From CAYQQU01 sp964419545 (GTDB lineage: Bacteria; Bacteroidota; Bacteroidia; Chitinophagales; Saprospiraceae), in NCBI GenBank assembly GCA_964419545.1, contig CAYQQU010000040.1, positions 1-52,048 of the forward strand: a stretch of 52,048 bases of DNA, in the 5' to 3' direction. The notes under the pieces are model-generated. The model ran no database searches, was not told where the DNA came from, and worked only from the letters and a program-made list of their open reading frames with translations. This document shows, one piece after another, positions 34,665 to 43,062 of the stretch. A program made the position numbers and the translations under genes. The first letter of the stretch is position 1, and every line of letters begins with the position of its first letter.

Positions 34665-34730
34665 AATTTTGTTTTACACTACCCTGACTGTAATCGATTT
34701 GGGCCCCACCGAGCCATTTAAAACAAAATT
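34665..34730 (+). repeat. 12-bp inverted repeat upstream of trpB2
   Basis: AATTTTGTTTTA (34665-34676) and TAAAACAAAATT (34719-34730) are exact reverse complements separated by 42 bases, in the 155-bp gap before trpB2. The arms are AT-rich in a GC-rich genome. They could be regulator half-sites or a stem with a long loop. Confidence 0.45.
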
Positions 34731-34776
34731 GCTAAATTGCCGGCAGTATTGTTTTTGAAAAAAGAAACGCACGAAC

Positions 34777-36138
34777 ATGAAACAACGAAAGATAACGCTT
34801 TCTGAACAGGAAGTACCCGACAAATGGTACAACATCATCGCCGACATGCCCAACAAGCCCCTGCCGCCGCTTCATCCGGGCACCAAGCAACCGATCGGGC
34901 CCGAAGCCCTGGCGCCGCTCTTTCCCATGGGGCTGATCGAGCAGGAGGTAAGCCAGGAAAAATGGGTGGCCATCCCGGACGCAGTCCGCGACGTATATAC
35001 CCATTGGCGCCCCACCCCGATGTTCCGGGCGCACGGACTCGAGAAGGCGCTCGACACCCCGGCGAAAATATACTACAAATACGAAGGCGTCAGTCCGTCC
35101 GGCTCGCACAAACCCAATACGGCGGTAGCGCAGGCGTATTACAGCAAGCAGGAAGGCGTCAGGCGCATAACTACCGAAACCGGCGCCGGCCAGTGGGGCA
35201 GCGCCCTGAGCTTTGCCTGCAGCCTCTTCGACATGGAATGTGAGGTCTATATGGTCAAGATCAGCTACGAGCAGAAGCCCTACCGCAAGATCATGATGAA
35301 CACCTGGGGAGCTACTGTACACGCCTCGCCGACGGATCTGACCAAAGCCGGCCGCAAAGTGCTCGCCGCCGATCCCGACTCGCCGGGCAGCCTCGGCATC
35401 GCCATCTCGGAAGCCGTAGAACGGGCTGCCTCCGATGAGCATACCAAATACGCCCTGGGCAGCGTGCTCAACCACGTCCTGATGCACCAGACCGTCATCG
35501 GCCAGGAAGCTGTCAAACAAATGGAAAAAGCCGGCGACCTGCCCGATATCGTCATCGCTCCTTTCGGCGGGGGCTCCAACTTTGCCGGCATCAGCTTCCC
35601 TTTCCTGCGCCTCAACCTGGAAGAAGGAAAAAATATCCGCTGCATCGCCAGTGAACCGGCGAGCTGCCCGAAACTGACCCGGGGCGTCTTTCGCTACGAC
35701 TTCGGCGATACGGTGGGGATGACCCCATTGCTGCCGATGTATACCCTGGGGCATACCTTCGTACCGGCTCCTATTCACGCGGGCGGATTGCGCTACCACG
35801 GAGCAGGCGTGGTCGTCAGCCAGTTGCTCAAAGACCAGCTCATCGAAGCGGTCGCGCACGATCAGCTGGAATGCTTCGAAGCCGGCATCCTCTTTTCGCG
35901 CACCGAAGGTATTCTGCCGGCGCCGGAAACCAACCACGCCATCGCTACCGCTATCCGGGAGGCCAACCGCTGCAAAGAAGAGGACGTCAGCCGCACCATC
36001 CTGATCCACCTCTGCGGCCACGGCCATTTCGACCTGGGCGCTTACGAGGCCTATTTCAGCGGCAAGCTGGTCAAACACGAAATTACGAGCGAAGAGATCG
36101 CCGCCACGCTGGCGCAATTGGACACGCCGGTGATCTGA
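34777..36138 (+). CDS. TrpB2-type tryptophan synthase beta-like enzyme
   Basis: The 453-residue PLP enzyme is longer than TrpB1 (about 400) and has the TrpB2 pattern: RPTPMFRAHGLEKAL, the catalytic lysine in SPSGSHKPNTAVAQAYY, ETGAGQWGSALSFAC, APFGGGSNFAGISFPFL (phosphate site), ILFSRTEGILPAPETNHAIA. TrpB2 proteins make tryptophan from indole and serine but often act without TrpA. No trpA is next to it. Being placed just before ilvC, a link to branched-chain metabolism by position only is possible. An alternative is a serine or threonine deaminase-like activity. Confidence 0.88.
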   Translation: MKQRKITLSEQEVPDKWYNIIADMPNKPLPPLHPGTKQPIGPEALAPLFPMGLIEQEVSQEKWVAIPDAVRDVYTHWRPTPMFRAHGLEKALDTPAKIYYKYEGVSPSGSHKPNTAVAQAYYSKQEGVRRITTETGAGQWGSALSFACSLFDMECEVYMVKISYEQKPYRKIMMNTWGATVHASPTDLTKAGRKVLAADPDSPGSLGIAISEAVERAASDEHTKYALGSVLNHVLMHQTVIGQEAVKQMEKAGDLPDIVIAPFGGGSNFAGISFPFLRLNLEEGKNIRCIASEPASCPKLTRGVFRYDFGDTVGMTPLLPMYTLGHTFVPAPIHAGGLRYHGAGVVVSQLLKDQLIEAVAHDQLECFEAGILFSRTEGILPAPETNHAIATAIREANRCKEEDVSRTILIHLCGHGHFDLGAYEAYFSGKLVKHEITSEEIAATLAQLDTPVI

Positions 36139-36478
36139 CGATGAATAAACACTTGAACCAAAACAGGCTAACCTGTTCATAACCAACAATTTGTGCCGGG
36201 GCACTTCTCCGCACTCGAAGGGCGCCCGGCCTCGCTAATCCGGTATTATTCCGGCTACCGTTTGCGTCCGGCCGGGAAAATGCCTAAGTTTGTTCACTAC
36301 TTCAAATCGTTGTCCGCCTAACCGATCCAACCAAAATCCAAAGCCAGGCGCCGGTACGTCCGGGTACCGGCAAAGAAGGATCAGCACTCCGAACTCAGCA
36401 AATAGCGTTTTATTAACGAGCAAGCAACGGGTTACCAGTCAACTTGGTGTTCCGCAGTTGCTTAAAAAGGAGTTTACC
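36139..36478 (+). other. 340-bp ilvC leader region with three hairpins, no gene
   Basis: I see no supportable gene here. It holds three inverted repeats: AACAGG/CCTGTT (36162-36177), GCCGGG...CCCGGC with an inner CTTC/GAAG (36195-36230), and an 8-bp perfect stem GCCGGTAC/GTACCGGC with a 6-base loop (36350-36371). None has a clear T-run. The first two could end the trpB2 transcript; the third sits about 110 bases before the ilvC start and could act in the leader. No run of Ile, Val or Leu codons typical of a leader peptide was found. Confidence 0.5.
36467..36472 (+). promoter_or_regulatory. Strong Shine-Dalgarno of ilvC
   Basis: AAGGAG lies 6 bases before the ATG at 36479. Such a strong Shine-Dalgarno is rare in Bacteroidota, where start sites usually lack one. 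It decides the start against the 63-codon upstream extension. Confidence 0.7.
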
Positions 36479-37546
36479 ATGGCAACCATGAATTTCGGCG
36501 GCGTCAACGAAAGCGTCGTCACCCGCGAAGAATTTCCCTTAGCCAAAGCACTTGACGTGCTGCGCGACGAAACCATCGCCGTTATCGGCTACGGCGTGCA
36601 AGGGCCCGGCCAGGCGATGAACCTGCGCGATAACGGCTTCAAAGTTATCGTCGGCCAACGCCAACCTTCGCGCTCCTGGGACAAAGCCGTAGCCGACGGC
36701 TGGACGCCCGGCGAGACGCTCTTCCCGATCGAAGAAGCCATCGAACGGGGCGCCATCATTCAATACCTGCTTTCCGACGCCGCCCAGATCGCCGTCTGGC
36801 CCACGCTTAAACCCCACCTCACCGCCGGAAAAGCGCTCTACTTTTCGCACGGTTTCGGCATTACCTACAAAGACCAGACCGGCATCATTCCGCCTGCCGA
36901 TATTGACGTCATCCTGGTGGCGCCCAAGGGATCGGGCACCAGCCTGCGCCGCATGTTCGTGGCGGGGCGTGGGCTCAACTCCAGTTTCGCCGTCTTCCAG
37001 GACGGCACCGGTAAAGCCCGCGAGCGCGCCATCGCCCTAGGTATCGGAGTGGGCTCGGGTTACCTCTTCGAAACGACTTTTCAGAAGGAGGTATTCAGCG
37101 ACCTGACTGGAGAACGCGGCGCCCTCATGGGGGCCATCCAGGGCATCTTCGCCGCTCAGTACGACTGCCTGCGCCGGAACGGCCACAGCCCCTCCGAAGC
37201 GTTCAATGAAACGGTGGAAGAACTGACCCAGAGCCTGATGCCCCTGGTGGCGGAAAACGGCATGGACTGGATGTACGCCAATTGCTCGACCACTGCCCAG
37301 CGCGGCGCACTCGACTGGTGGAAGAAGTTTCGCGACGCCGTAAGCCCGGTGTTCGACGAGCTCTACGCCAGCGTCGCTACCGGTAAAGAAGCCCAAAAAA
37401 GCATCGACGCCAACAGCCGGCCCGACTACCGGGAGAAGCTGGAAGCCGAGCTGCGCGAATTGCGGGAAAGCGAAATGTGGCAGACCGGCGCCGTTGTTCG
37501 CCAACTGCGTCCGGAAAATCAGCCGGTGGAGGAGGAAGTAAAATAG
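36479..37546 (+). CDS. ilvC: Ketol-acid reductoisomerase
   Basis: The 355-residue class I enzyme has the Rossmann motif AVIGYGVQGPGQAMNLRDNG, the cofactor-specificity loop IVGQRQPSRSWDKA, YFSHGFGITYKDQTG, LVAPKGSGTSLRRMF, the C-terminal knotted domain SDLTGERGALMGAIQGIF and EALNET-type metal site (FNETVEELTQSLMPLVAENGMDWMYANCSTTAQRGAL in parts). The QRQPSRS loop suggests NADPH use. It turns acetolactate into dihydroxy-isovalerate. It is first of a plus-strand ilvC-ilvA pair, 72 bp apart. Confidence 0.96.
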   Translation: MATMNFGGVNESVVTREEFPLAKALDVLRDETIAVIGYGVQGPGQAMNLRDNGFKVIVGQRQPSRSWDKAVADGWTPGETLFPIEEAIERGAIIQYLLSDAAQIAVWPTLKPHLTAGKALYFSHGFGITYKDQTGIIPPADIDVILVAPKGSGTSLRRMFVAGRGLNSSFAVFQDGTGKARERAIALGIGVGSGYLFETTFQKEVFSDLTGERGALMGAIQGIFAAQYDCLRRNGHSPSEAFNETVEELTQSLMPLVAENGMDWMYANCSTTAQRGALDWWKKFRDAVSPVFDELYASVATGKEAQKSIDANSRPDYREKLEAELRELRESEMWQTGAVVRQLRPENQPVEEEVK

Positions 37547-37618
37547 TTTCGTTTTTCAGTGATGCAAATCTATTCGCTTCGCCGGTAATGTCCTTACCGT
37601 TAATCCTTGTTATCCACC

Positions 37619-38890
37619 ATGAGCACAAAGGTAATCCCCGACCGGCAGCTGATCAGCGTCGCTGATATCTACAAAGCCAAAGTACGGCTGAAAGGCGTAG
37701 CGGAGCAGACGCCGCTCTTCGTCAACCACCAGCTCTCCGATCAGTACCATTGCCGGTTGTTGCTCAAGCGCGAGGACATGCAGGTGGTCCGGTCTTATAA
37801 GATCCGGGGCGCCTACAACAAAATGGCGACCCTGCCGGCCGAGCAACTGCGCCGGGGCGTCGTCTGCGCCAGCGCCGGCAACCACGCCCAGGGCGTAGCT
37901 TTCGCCTGCCGCAAACTGGGCGTGAACGGCGTCATCTACATGCCGGCGGTTACGCCCCGCCAAAAAGTCAAAAAGGTGGCCCTCTTCGGTAAGGAAAATG
38001 TAAAGACCGTACTCACCGGCGACACCTTTGACGACGCCTACGCCGAAGCCATCGCCGACGCCCGCGACAACGACAAGACGTTCATCCACCCCTTCGACGA
38101 TCCGCGCATCATCGAAGGGCAGGGCACGGTCGGACTGGAGATACTGGAAGATTGCGAACAGCCGATCGACTACGTATTCGTCGCCATCGGGGGCGGCGGA
38201 CTGGCGTCGGGCCTCGGCAGCTATTTCCGGCAGATCAGCCCCAAAACCAGGATCATCGGCGTGGAGCCGCTGGGGGCGCCCGCCATGCAACGCTCCCTGG
38301 AGGCCGGTGAGATCATCACCCTCGACAAGATCGACAGCTTCGTCGACGGTGCGGCCGTGCGGCGAGTAGGCCGACATACCTTCCCGATCGTCCGGGAGGT
38401 GATCGACGACCTCACGCTGGTGCCGGAAGGCAAGGTTTGTTCCACCATCCTGCAACTGTACAACGAGGCGGGCATCGTCGTGGAACCGGCCGGCGCGCTG
38501 ACCATCGCCGCGCTGGACAGCTACCGGGAAGCCATAAAAGACAAAACGGTGGTATGCGTCGTCAGCGGCGGCAATAACGACATCACGCGAACGGAAGAGA
38601 TCAAGGAAAGGGCGCTGCTGTACGAAGGGCGCAAGCACTACTTCGTCATCCGCTTTCCACAGCGGGCCGGCGCCTTGCGCGAATTTCTCAACCATGTGCT
38701 CGGCCCGGACGATGACATCACCCACTTCGAGTACACCAAAAAGCATAACCGCGGTTCGGGGCCGGCACTGGTAGGTATTGAGGTAAAACGACCGGAGAAC
38801 TACGATGCGCTATTGGAGCGAATGGACGCACACCGCATCAACTATCAGACACTGAACGACGAACAGACACTGTTTGAATTGTTGATTTAA
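37619..38890 (+). CDS. ilvA: Threonine ammonia-lyase (biosynthetic, short form)
   Basis: The 423-residue PLP enzyme has the lysine in VRSYKIRGAYNKM, CASAGNHAQGVAFA, AIGGGGLASGLG and a C-terminal single ACT-like regulatory domain (KHYFVIRFPQRAGALREFLNHVLG, YTKKHNRGSGPALVGIEV, YQTLNDEQTLFELL). It converts threonine to 2-oxobutyrate for isoleucine. The one regulatory domain fits the Bacteroidota/Firmicutes short form. Start at 37619 is chosen over a TTG at 37607. The stop codon lies in TTTAACCCGG. Confidence 0.95.
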   Translation: MSTKVIPDRQLISVADIYKAKVRLKGVAEQTPLFVNHQLSDQYHCRLLLKREDMQVVRSYKIRGAYNKMATLPAEQLRRGVVCASAGNHAQGVAFACRKLGVNGVIYMPAVTPRQKVKKVALFGKENVKTVLTGDTFDDAYAEAIADARDNDKTFIHPFDDPRIIEGQGTVGLEILEDCEQPIDYVFVAIGGGGLASGLGSYFRQISPKTRIIGVEPLGAPAMQRSLEAGEIITLDKIDSFVDGAAVRRVGRHTFPIVREVIDDLTLVPEGKVCSTILQLYNEAGIVVEPAGALTIAALDSYREAIKDKTVVCVVSGGNNDITRTEEIKERALLYEGRKHYFVIRFPQRAGALREFLNHVLGPDDDITHFEYTKKHNRGSGPALVGIEVKRPENYDALLERMDAHRINYQTLNDEQTLFELLI

Positions 38891-38897
38891 CCCGGCC

Positions 38898-39452
38898 TCA
38901 GCCAATATCCTCCAGGGCAATATCCTCCCGATACTGCCGAAAGAACTCCCAGACAACCACCCCGACACAAACAGAAATATTCAGCGAGTGCTTGGTGCCC
39001 AATTGCGGCACCTCGACAGCTCCGTCGACCCGGTCCATCACCGGTTGGCTGACGCCTTCCACCTCATTACCGAAAACCAGGGCGTATTTGGTTGCCGGCG
39101 CCAGGCGCATGTCCTGCAGGGAAATGCTGCCCTCGGCCTGCTCCACGGCCCATACCTGATAGCCGGCTTGCTGCAATTGTACGACCGCCCGGGCCGGATC
39201 TTTCTCGTAGGTCCATTCCATTGATTCGGTGGCGCCGATCGCCGTTTTCAGGATCTCCCGGTGGGGCGGCTGAGCCGTAATGCCGCAGAGCACGATCCGT
39301 TCAAGCGCAAAGGCGTCGGCCGTACGGAAGGCGGCGCCCACGTTGAGGCCGGAGCGTACGTTGTCGAGCACCAGAACGAAAGGCGACTTCTCCCGCGCTC
39401 GAAATTCCGCTACCGAAAGCCGGTTCAGTTCCTGCAACTTGAGTTTGCGCAT
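38898..39452 (-). CDS. TrmH/SpoU family RNA 2'-O-methyltransferase
   Basis: The 184-residue SPOUT enzyme shows motif 1 LDNVRSGLNVGAAFRTADAF, motif 2 YALVFGNEVEGVSQPVMDRVD and motif 3 VPQLGTKHSLNISVCVGVVVWEFF in parts, which form the SAM-binding knot. It lacks the N-terminal substrate-binding domain of RlmB and is close to TrmH in size. tRNA or rRNA target is not clear. Start at 39452 (RKLKLQELNRLSVAEF) is chosen; a longer frame passes through the divergent neighbour. It converges with ilvA, 7 bp apart. Confidence 0.92.
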   Translation of the reverse strand: MRKLKLQELNRLSVAEFRAREKSPFVLVLDNVRSGLNVGAAFRTADAFALERIVLCGITAQPPHREILKTAIGATESMEWTYEKDPARAVVQLQQAGYQVWAVEQAEGSISLQDMRLAPATKYALVFGNEVEGVSQPVMDRVDGAVEVPQLGTKHSLNISVCVGVVVWEFFRQYREDIALEDIG

Positions 39453-39533
39453 AAATTCAGAAACAAAATTGAGTCGAATGAAGCACAAAATAGCGACTTT
39501 TGCAGGCGTCACCAAAACCTGTATCCGATATCC

Positions 39534-40145
39534 ATGAAGACTTGCATCCCCATCTTCCTGCTGTTGCTTACGACTTCCCTTTGCGGTCAGGTAAACGCCG
39601 TTTTTCAATCCGAAGCCATCGGCGACGACGCCATCATCGGCGAAGGCGTCGTCTTGCCGGGCTGCAGCTGGTACTGCGGCGGTTCGGTCGCCAAGATCAA
39701 AAGCTCTTCCCATCTGCCCGACTACCGCGACATCACCTACTCGCCGGCCAACGCCCACGATTTCGACCTCGCCACCGCCTGGGTGGAAGGCCAGGAAGAC
39801 GAGGGCGTCGGCGCCTATTTAGAGTACACCTTCGCCTTTGAGGGAGACCACCGCCTCGGCATCACCCACCTGCTGATCGCCAACGGATACCGCAAAAGCG
39901 AAAAGCTCTGGGCCGCCAACGGCCGCGTCAAAACCCTGGCCATCACCGTCAACGGCGCCCCTTACGGCGAAGCGCAACTGCTGGACAGCCCCGAATTCCA
40001 GTCGGTGCCGATCGGCAAGATCCTGTTTCCCCAGAATGGCGTTCCCACTACCATCCGGTTTACCATTACCGCCGTTTACCCGGGAACCAAATACACCGAC
40101 ACGGCCATCACCGAACTGCTGTTCGACGGCGTCGGCGTTCACTGA
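39534..40145 (+). CDS. Secreted protein with NADase-type glycan-binding (discoidin-like) domain
   Basis: The 203-residue protein has a signal peptide (IPIFLLLLTTSLCGQ) and one domain: LPGCSWYCGGSVAKIKSSS, YSPANAHDFDLATAWVEG, YLEYTFAF, and the diagnostic LLIANGYRKSEKLWAANGRVKTLAI in parts, then a C-terminal ITAVYPGTKYTDTAITELLF. The NGYxKS...NxRVK pattern is that of the NADase-type glycan-binding domain, a discoidin-like beta sandwich. It probably binds surface glycans. No enzyme domain is attached. Its 3' end overlaps the convergent gene by 7 bp. Confidence 0.8.
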   Translation: MKTCIPIFLLLLTTSLCGQVNAVFQSEAIGDDAIIGEGVVLPGCSWYCGGSVAKIKSSSHLPDYRDITYSPANAHDFDLATAWVEGQEDEGVGAYLEYTFAFEGDHRLGITHLLIANGYRKSEKLWAANGRVKTLAITVNGAPYGEAQLLDSPEFQSVPIGKILFPQNGVPTTIRFTITAVYPGTKYTDTAITELLFDGVGVH

Positions 40146-41569
40146 CGTGCGTACAGCACCAGCTTCACGCCGCCGCGTTCCCAGCGCTGTTTTTCGCGCC
40201 AATGTGCGCGCAGGACGCCGATCTCCTCGTCGGTGAAGTCGTTCATGATATTGCTGTAAAGAACGAGATCGTCGCGCGCCAGGTCTTTTGCTTTGAACCC
40301 GCGCATTCGCCCGCTCAGGTCGCGGTATTTCAGCGGGCCGATTTCCGGAAAAGCGGTTCCAACGGAGTCGAGCGGGATGCTTTCTTTTTCCAGGTAATCG
40401 ATTGCTGCTTCGCGCAATGGGTAGTAAGGCCAGTGCGCCAGCGTGGCGTCCCAGCCCTGGGCGATGCGGTCGGGATAGACCCATAGGTTACCGGTCAACA
40501 GGCCCGCAAAGGCGACGACAAAAGCGACGGCCCGCCAGGCTGCAGGCGCCAGCGCCAGCAGGCGGTAAAACAACAAAGTCAATCCCACCAGCAGCGGCAA
40601 CAGGTAGCGGTGGTTCTGGAGAAACTGGTACAATACAAAAGTGGTGCACAAAGCAGGGACGGCCACAACGACCAGCACCAGCAACTGTCTCAGCCGCCGG
40701 TCTTTTCTTAATTCCGGCCGGATGCCGAACGCCAGCGCTATTCCCGCCGGCCAGAGGAAAATGCGGCCAAAATCCAACAAGCGCCATCCCAGCAGCCCGA
40801 AGTTTTTCAAGACGCCGGCCATCCCCACCCGCTCGAATCCGGGCGCCCAGGGAGAATCGGCATGGTAGCCGATCCAGCCTTTCTCCAGATAATGGTAACC
40901 GAGGAAAGCCAGGGCGAACAAACCGGAAGGCGCGTAGGGCAGCGCCCGGACGACCATCCACCCAAGGCCTTTTTTCTTTCCCTCCTGGAAAAGCCAACCC
41001 TCGGGCCCGGCGATCAGCTCGAAAAGATACAAGGCCAGCACCGTCATCATCCCCCGGGTGCTGATGGCGGCCAGGCCAACCGCAGCCAGGGCCGTCAGCC
41101 AGGATCGCCTCTCGAGCACCCCGACCAGCCCCAACAGAAAAAAGCTCAACAACGCCAGGTCCGGACTGACGAGCACCGCTTGTCCGGCAACCACCGGGTC
41201 AGCCAGCACCAGGAGCACCAAAAGCGGCGAAAGGGCCGGGCCGCCCAACCGGTCGCCAAGCCGGAACAGCGCCCACCCCATCAACAATAGGAAGGGCAGC
41301 ATCCCCAGGTGGCTCACCGGCAGGCTTTTACCGAAAAGCTGCCAAAGCGCAGCCAGGTACATGCCAAATACCGGCGGGTGCCCGCTATCGATAGCGTCCG
41401 GCAGTAAAAGCCGGCCGAAGCCGTTCTCGTAATACCAATGGGCGTGTTTCGATCCGAGCTGGACGGTGTCCCAGAAGAAGACGTGATCGCGGGTCAGCCA
41501 GACGACCGCCAGGCAAAGGATCACATACCCGTAACCCGCAAATTTTCTGAAGGCTTGCTGCATCGGCAT
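40139..41569 (-). CDS. Polytopic membrane glycosyltransferase-like protein (GT39/PMT-like)
   Basis: The 476-residue protein has about ten membrane helices and an early acidic motif between helices (FFWDTVQLGSKHAHWYYENG), as in GT-C lipid-linked sugar transferases, with GHPPVFGMYLAALW next. The C-terminal soluble part (LDSVGTAFPEIGPLKYRDL) is short. It may move a sugar from a polyprenyl phosphate donor to an envelope acceptor. The start at 41569 lies 11 bases after a -7 box; an upstream frame to 41641 overlaps the next gene. The substrate is unknown. Confidence 0.75.
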   Translation of the reverse strand: MPMQQAFRKFAGYGYVILCLAVVWLTRDHVFFWDTVQLGSKHAHWYYENGFGRLLLPDAIDSGHPPVFGMYLAALWQLFGKSLPVSHLGMLPFLLLMGWALFRLGDRLGGPALSPLLVLLVLADPVVAGQAVLVSPDLALLSFFLLGLVGVLERRSWLTALAAVGLAAISTRGMMTVLALYLFELIAGPEGWLFQEGKKKGLGWMVVRALPYAPSGLFALAFLGYHYLEKGWIGYHADSPWAPGFERVGMAGVLKNFGLLGWRLLDFGRIFLWPAGIALAFGIRPELRKDRRLRQLLVLVVVAVPALCTTFVLYQFLQNHRYLLPLLVGLTLLFYRLLALAPAAWRAVAFVVAFAGLLTGNLWVYPDRIAQGWDATLAHWPYYPLREAAIDYLEKESIPLDSVGTAFPEIGPLKYRDLSGRMRGFKAKDLARDDLVLYSNIMNDFTDEEIGVLRAHWREKQRWERGGVKLVLYARQ

Positions 41570-41580
41570 TAAGTATGCCG

Positions 41581-41588
41581 CAAAAATA
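41581..41588 (-). promoter_or_regulatory. -7 promoter element directly upstream of the GT39-like gene
   Basis: TATTTTTG on the minus strand fits TAnnTTTG exactly and ends 11 bases before the ATG at 41569, so the leader would be only a few bases long. Confidence 0.5.
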
Positions 41589-41606
41589 ATAAAGCCCGGG
41601 AAACCA

Positions 41607-42956
41607 TCAATCCAGCAAAACCGAGGGGGTGGTCTCATCAAAATGGACGATCACATCAAAATGCGTCTCCAGATCAATGGGATAGAACACCTCCGATCCC
41701 CATTCCGGTAAGTAAACGCTGCCCACCGAAAGGAAAAGCTGGTCGGTCCGCAGCCATTCCGCCCAGCCGGCGTCCGTCATTAGTTCTTCCAGAAAAACGA
41801 AATATTGAGGCGCCGCGGCCCGGCTGAACAGGTCATTGACAGAATTGGGGGCCGGCGCCGAGAGGGAGAAGAGCTCCATGGCATTGGGCGATTCACCGTC
41901 GGCGGTCATCGTGGCGTTAATCACCCCGGCGCCCATACTAAAGCCGATGATCTGGTAATCGTCGCCGTACTGTTCCCGGAGCAGGGCTCCCATTGAAGGC
42001 CCCATTTCCCGGAAGAAGTTGTCATTGGCCACATGGCCGTTATGGGCCCATACGGCGATCTTGGCGTCGCCGAGATGATCACTGACCCACGCGACATTTT
42101 CCGCCATGTATTTATCGCGAAGCAGTTCGGCGCTTTGCGGATTGTACTGCATACTGTAAATTACGCTTTCGGTCTGGACGATAACTTCGGCCTGGTGAAG
42201 GATTATCCGGGCCTGGGCCGGGGAAGCCAGCACGGAGAGCTCGTCAAAAGCGGCCGCTACTTTATCCCTTACTTCCTGCACGGCGCCCCGGATAGCGCTG
42301 CGGTTCTCGATCAGCGTAGCCTGGTCCAACTCGTAGTATTGATCCAATGCCGCTTCGTATCCGGCCAGCGTAGTGGCCACGGAATCAGCCAGTTCCGGCA
42401 GAAATGCCTGCAGACCGGCCACCAGCGCGTCTGGCTGGCCGGCGTATCGGGTCAAGTCGATGCCGAAGAAGCGGACTTGTTCTCCCGCGGGTTTGTCGCG
42501 ATTGTAATCCCGGAGCCACAACAGCAAATCGCGAACGGTTTCCACCCGGTACATGACCGAAGACGATAAAAGGGTTTCCGGATCTCCTTCGCCGGTGGTG
42601 ACGTACCGGTCGATGTCCTGCGCCTGGCCGAATTCAAACCCCTCGAAAGCGACGGACTGCAATCCGTGCTCGGTCACCAGGTAAGGGATCAGTCGGTTTT
42701 TGAACTCAAAGAATTCCCGGGCGCCGTGCGAGGCTTCTCCCAGGCCGATGATGCGCGCAGCGGCCAGTTCGGAAAGCGGAGCAAAATCGGTAGCCGCATC
42801 GGCGTCGGTCAGCGGATGTAAGACCTGATCGAGAAAAGCAATTCGTTCCTCGTGCACATCCGTTTCCGGCTCCGGCTGAACTTCCGGATCTTTGCTGCAG
42901 CCGGCGCCAAGTAATAAACAGAATAACATCAGAGATAAAAGCCCGTTTGTTTTCAT
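41607..42956 (-). CDS. Erythromycin esterase-family lipoprotein
   Basis: The 449-residue protein has a lipoprotein signal (LMLFCLLLGAGC) and an Ere-like domain: ARIIGLGEASHGAREFFEFK with the proposed catalytic histidine, LQSVAFEGFEFGQAQDIDRYV, LLLWLRDYNRDKP, VRFFGIDLTRYAG, KIAVWAHNGHVAND, and the C-terminal VIVHFDETTPSVLL. Most environmental Ere relatives have unknown substrates and are not proven macrolide esterases. A resistance role should not be assumed. It lies between two membrane glycosyltransferase-like genes and shares the minus strand with one of them. Confidence 0.9.
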   Translation of the reverse strand: MKTNGLLSLMLFCLLLGAGCSKDPEVQPEPETDVHEERIAFLDQVLHPLTDADAATDFAPLSELAAARIIGLGEASHGAREFFEFKNRLIPYLVTEHGLQSVAFEGFEFGQAQDIDRYVTTGEGDPETLLSSSVMYRVETVRDLLLWLRDYNRDKPAGEQVRFFGIDLTRYAGQPDALVAGLQAFLPELADSVATTLAGYEAALDQYYELDQATLIENRSAIRGAVQEVRDKVAAAFDELSVLASPAQARIILHQAEVIVQTESVIYSMQYNPQSAELLRDKYMAENVAWVSDHLGDAKIAVWAHNGHVANDNFFREMGPSMGALLREQYGDDYQIIGFSMGAGVINATMTADGESPNAMELFSLSAPAPNSVNDLFSRAAAPQYFVFLEELMTDAGWAEWLRTDQLFLSVGSVYLPEWGSEVFYPIDLETHFDVIVHFDETTPSVLLD

Positions 42957-43030
42957 GGTATTCCATTTTTGATGTTCAACGATGAAAATTTATTTACACA
43001 GTCTAAAATAATCAGCAATCTAAATTGATT

Positions 43031-43058
43031 TTTGTTCAACAATCAGGCATTACTTTTG
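43031..43058 (+). promoter_or_regulatory. Promoter with -7 box 4 bases from the start codon
   Basis: TTTG (43031-43034), a 16-base gap and TACTTTTG (43051-43058) match the Bacteroidota promoter, with the ATG at 43063. Transcription would begin at or near the ATG, so a leaderless mRNA is likely unless translation starts further in. Confidence 0.6.
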
Positions 43059-43062
43059 CGCC

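Noticed and set aside
34732..36204. 490-codon open frame opposite trpB2
   Set aside because: trpB2 is certain on the plus strand, and the antisense frame lacks any recognisable protein features.
36290..36478. 63-codon N-terminal extension of ilvC
   Set aside because: The AAGGAG site at 36467-36472 and the conserved protein start both place translation at 36479.
41607..42956. Macrolide resistance gene
   Set aside because: Ere-family membership alone does not show macrolide activity, and the gene is a chromosomal lipoprotein without mobile resistance context.
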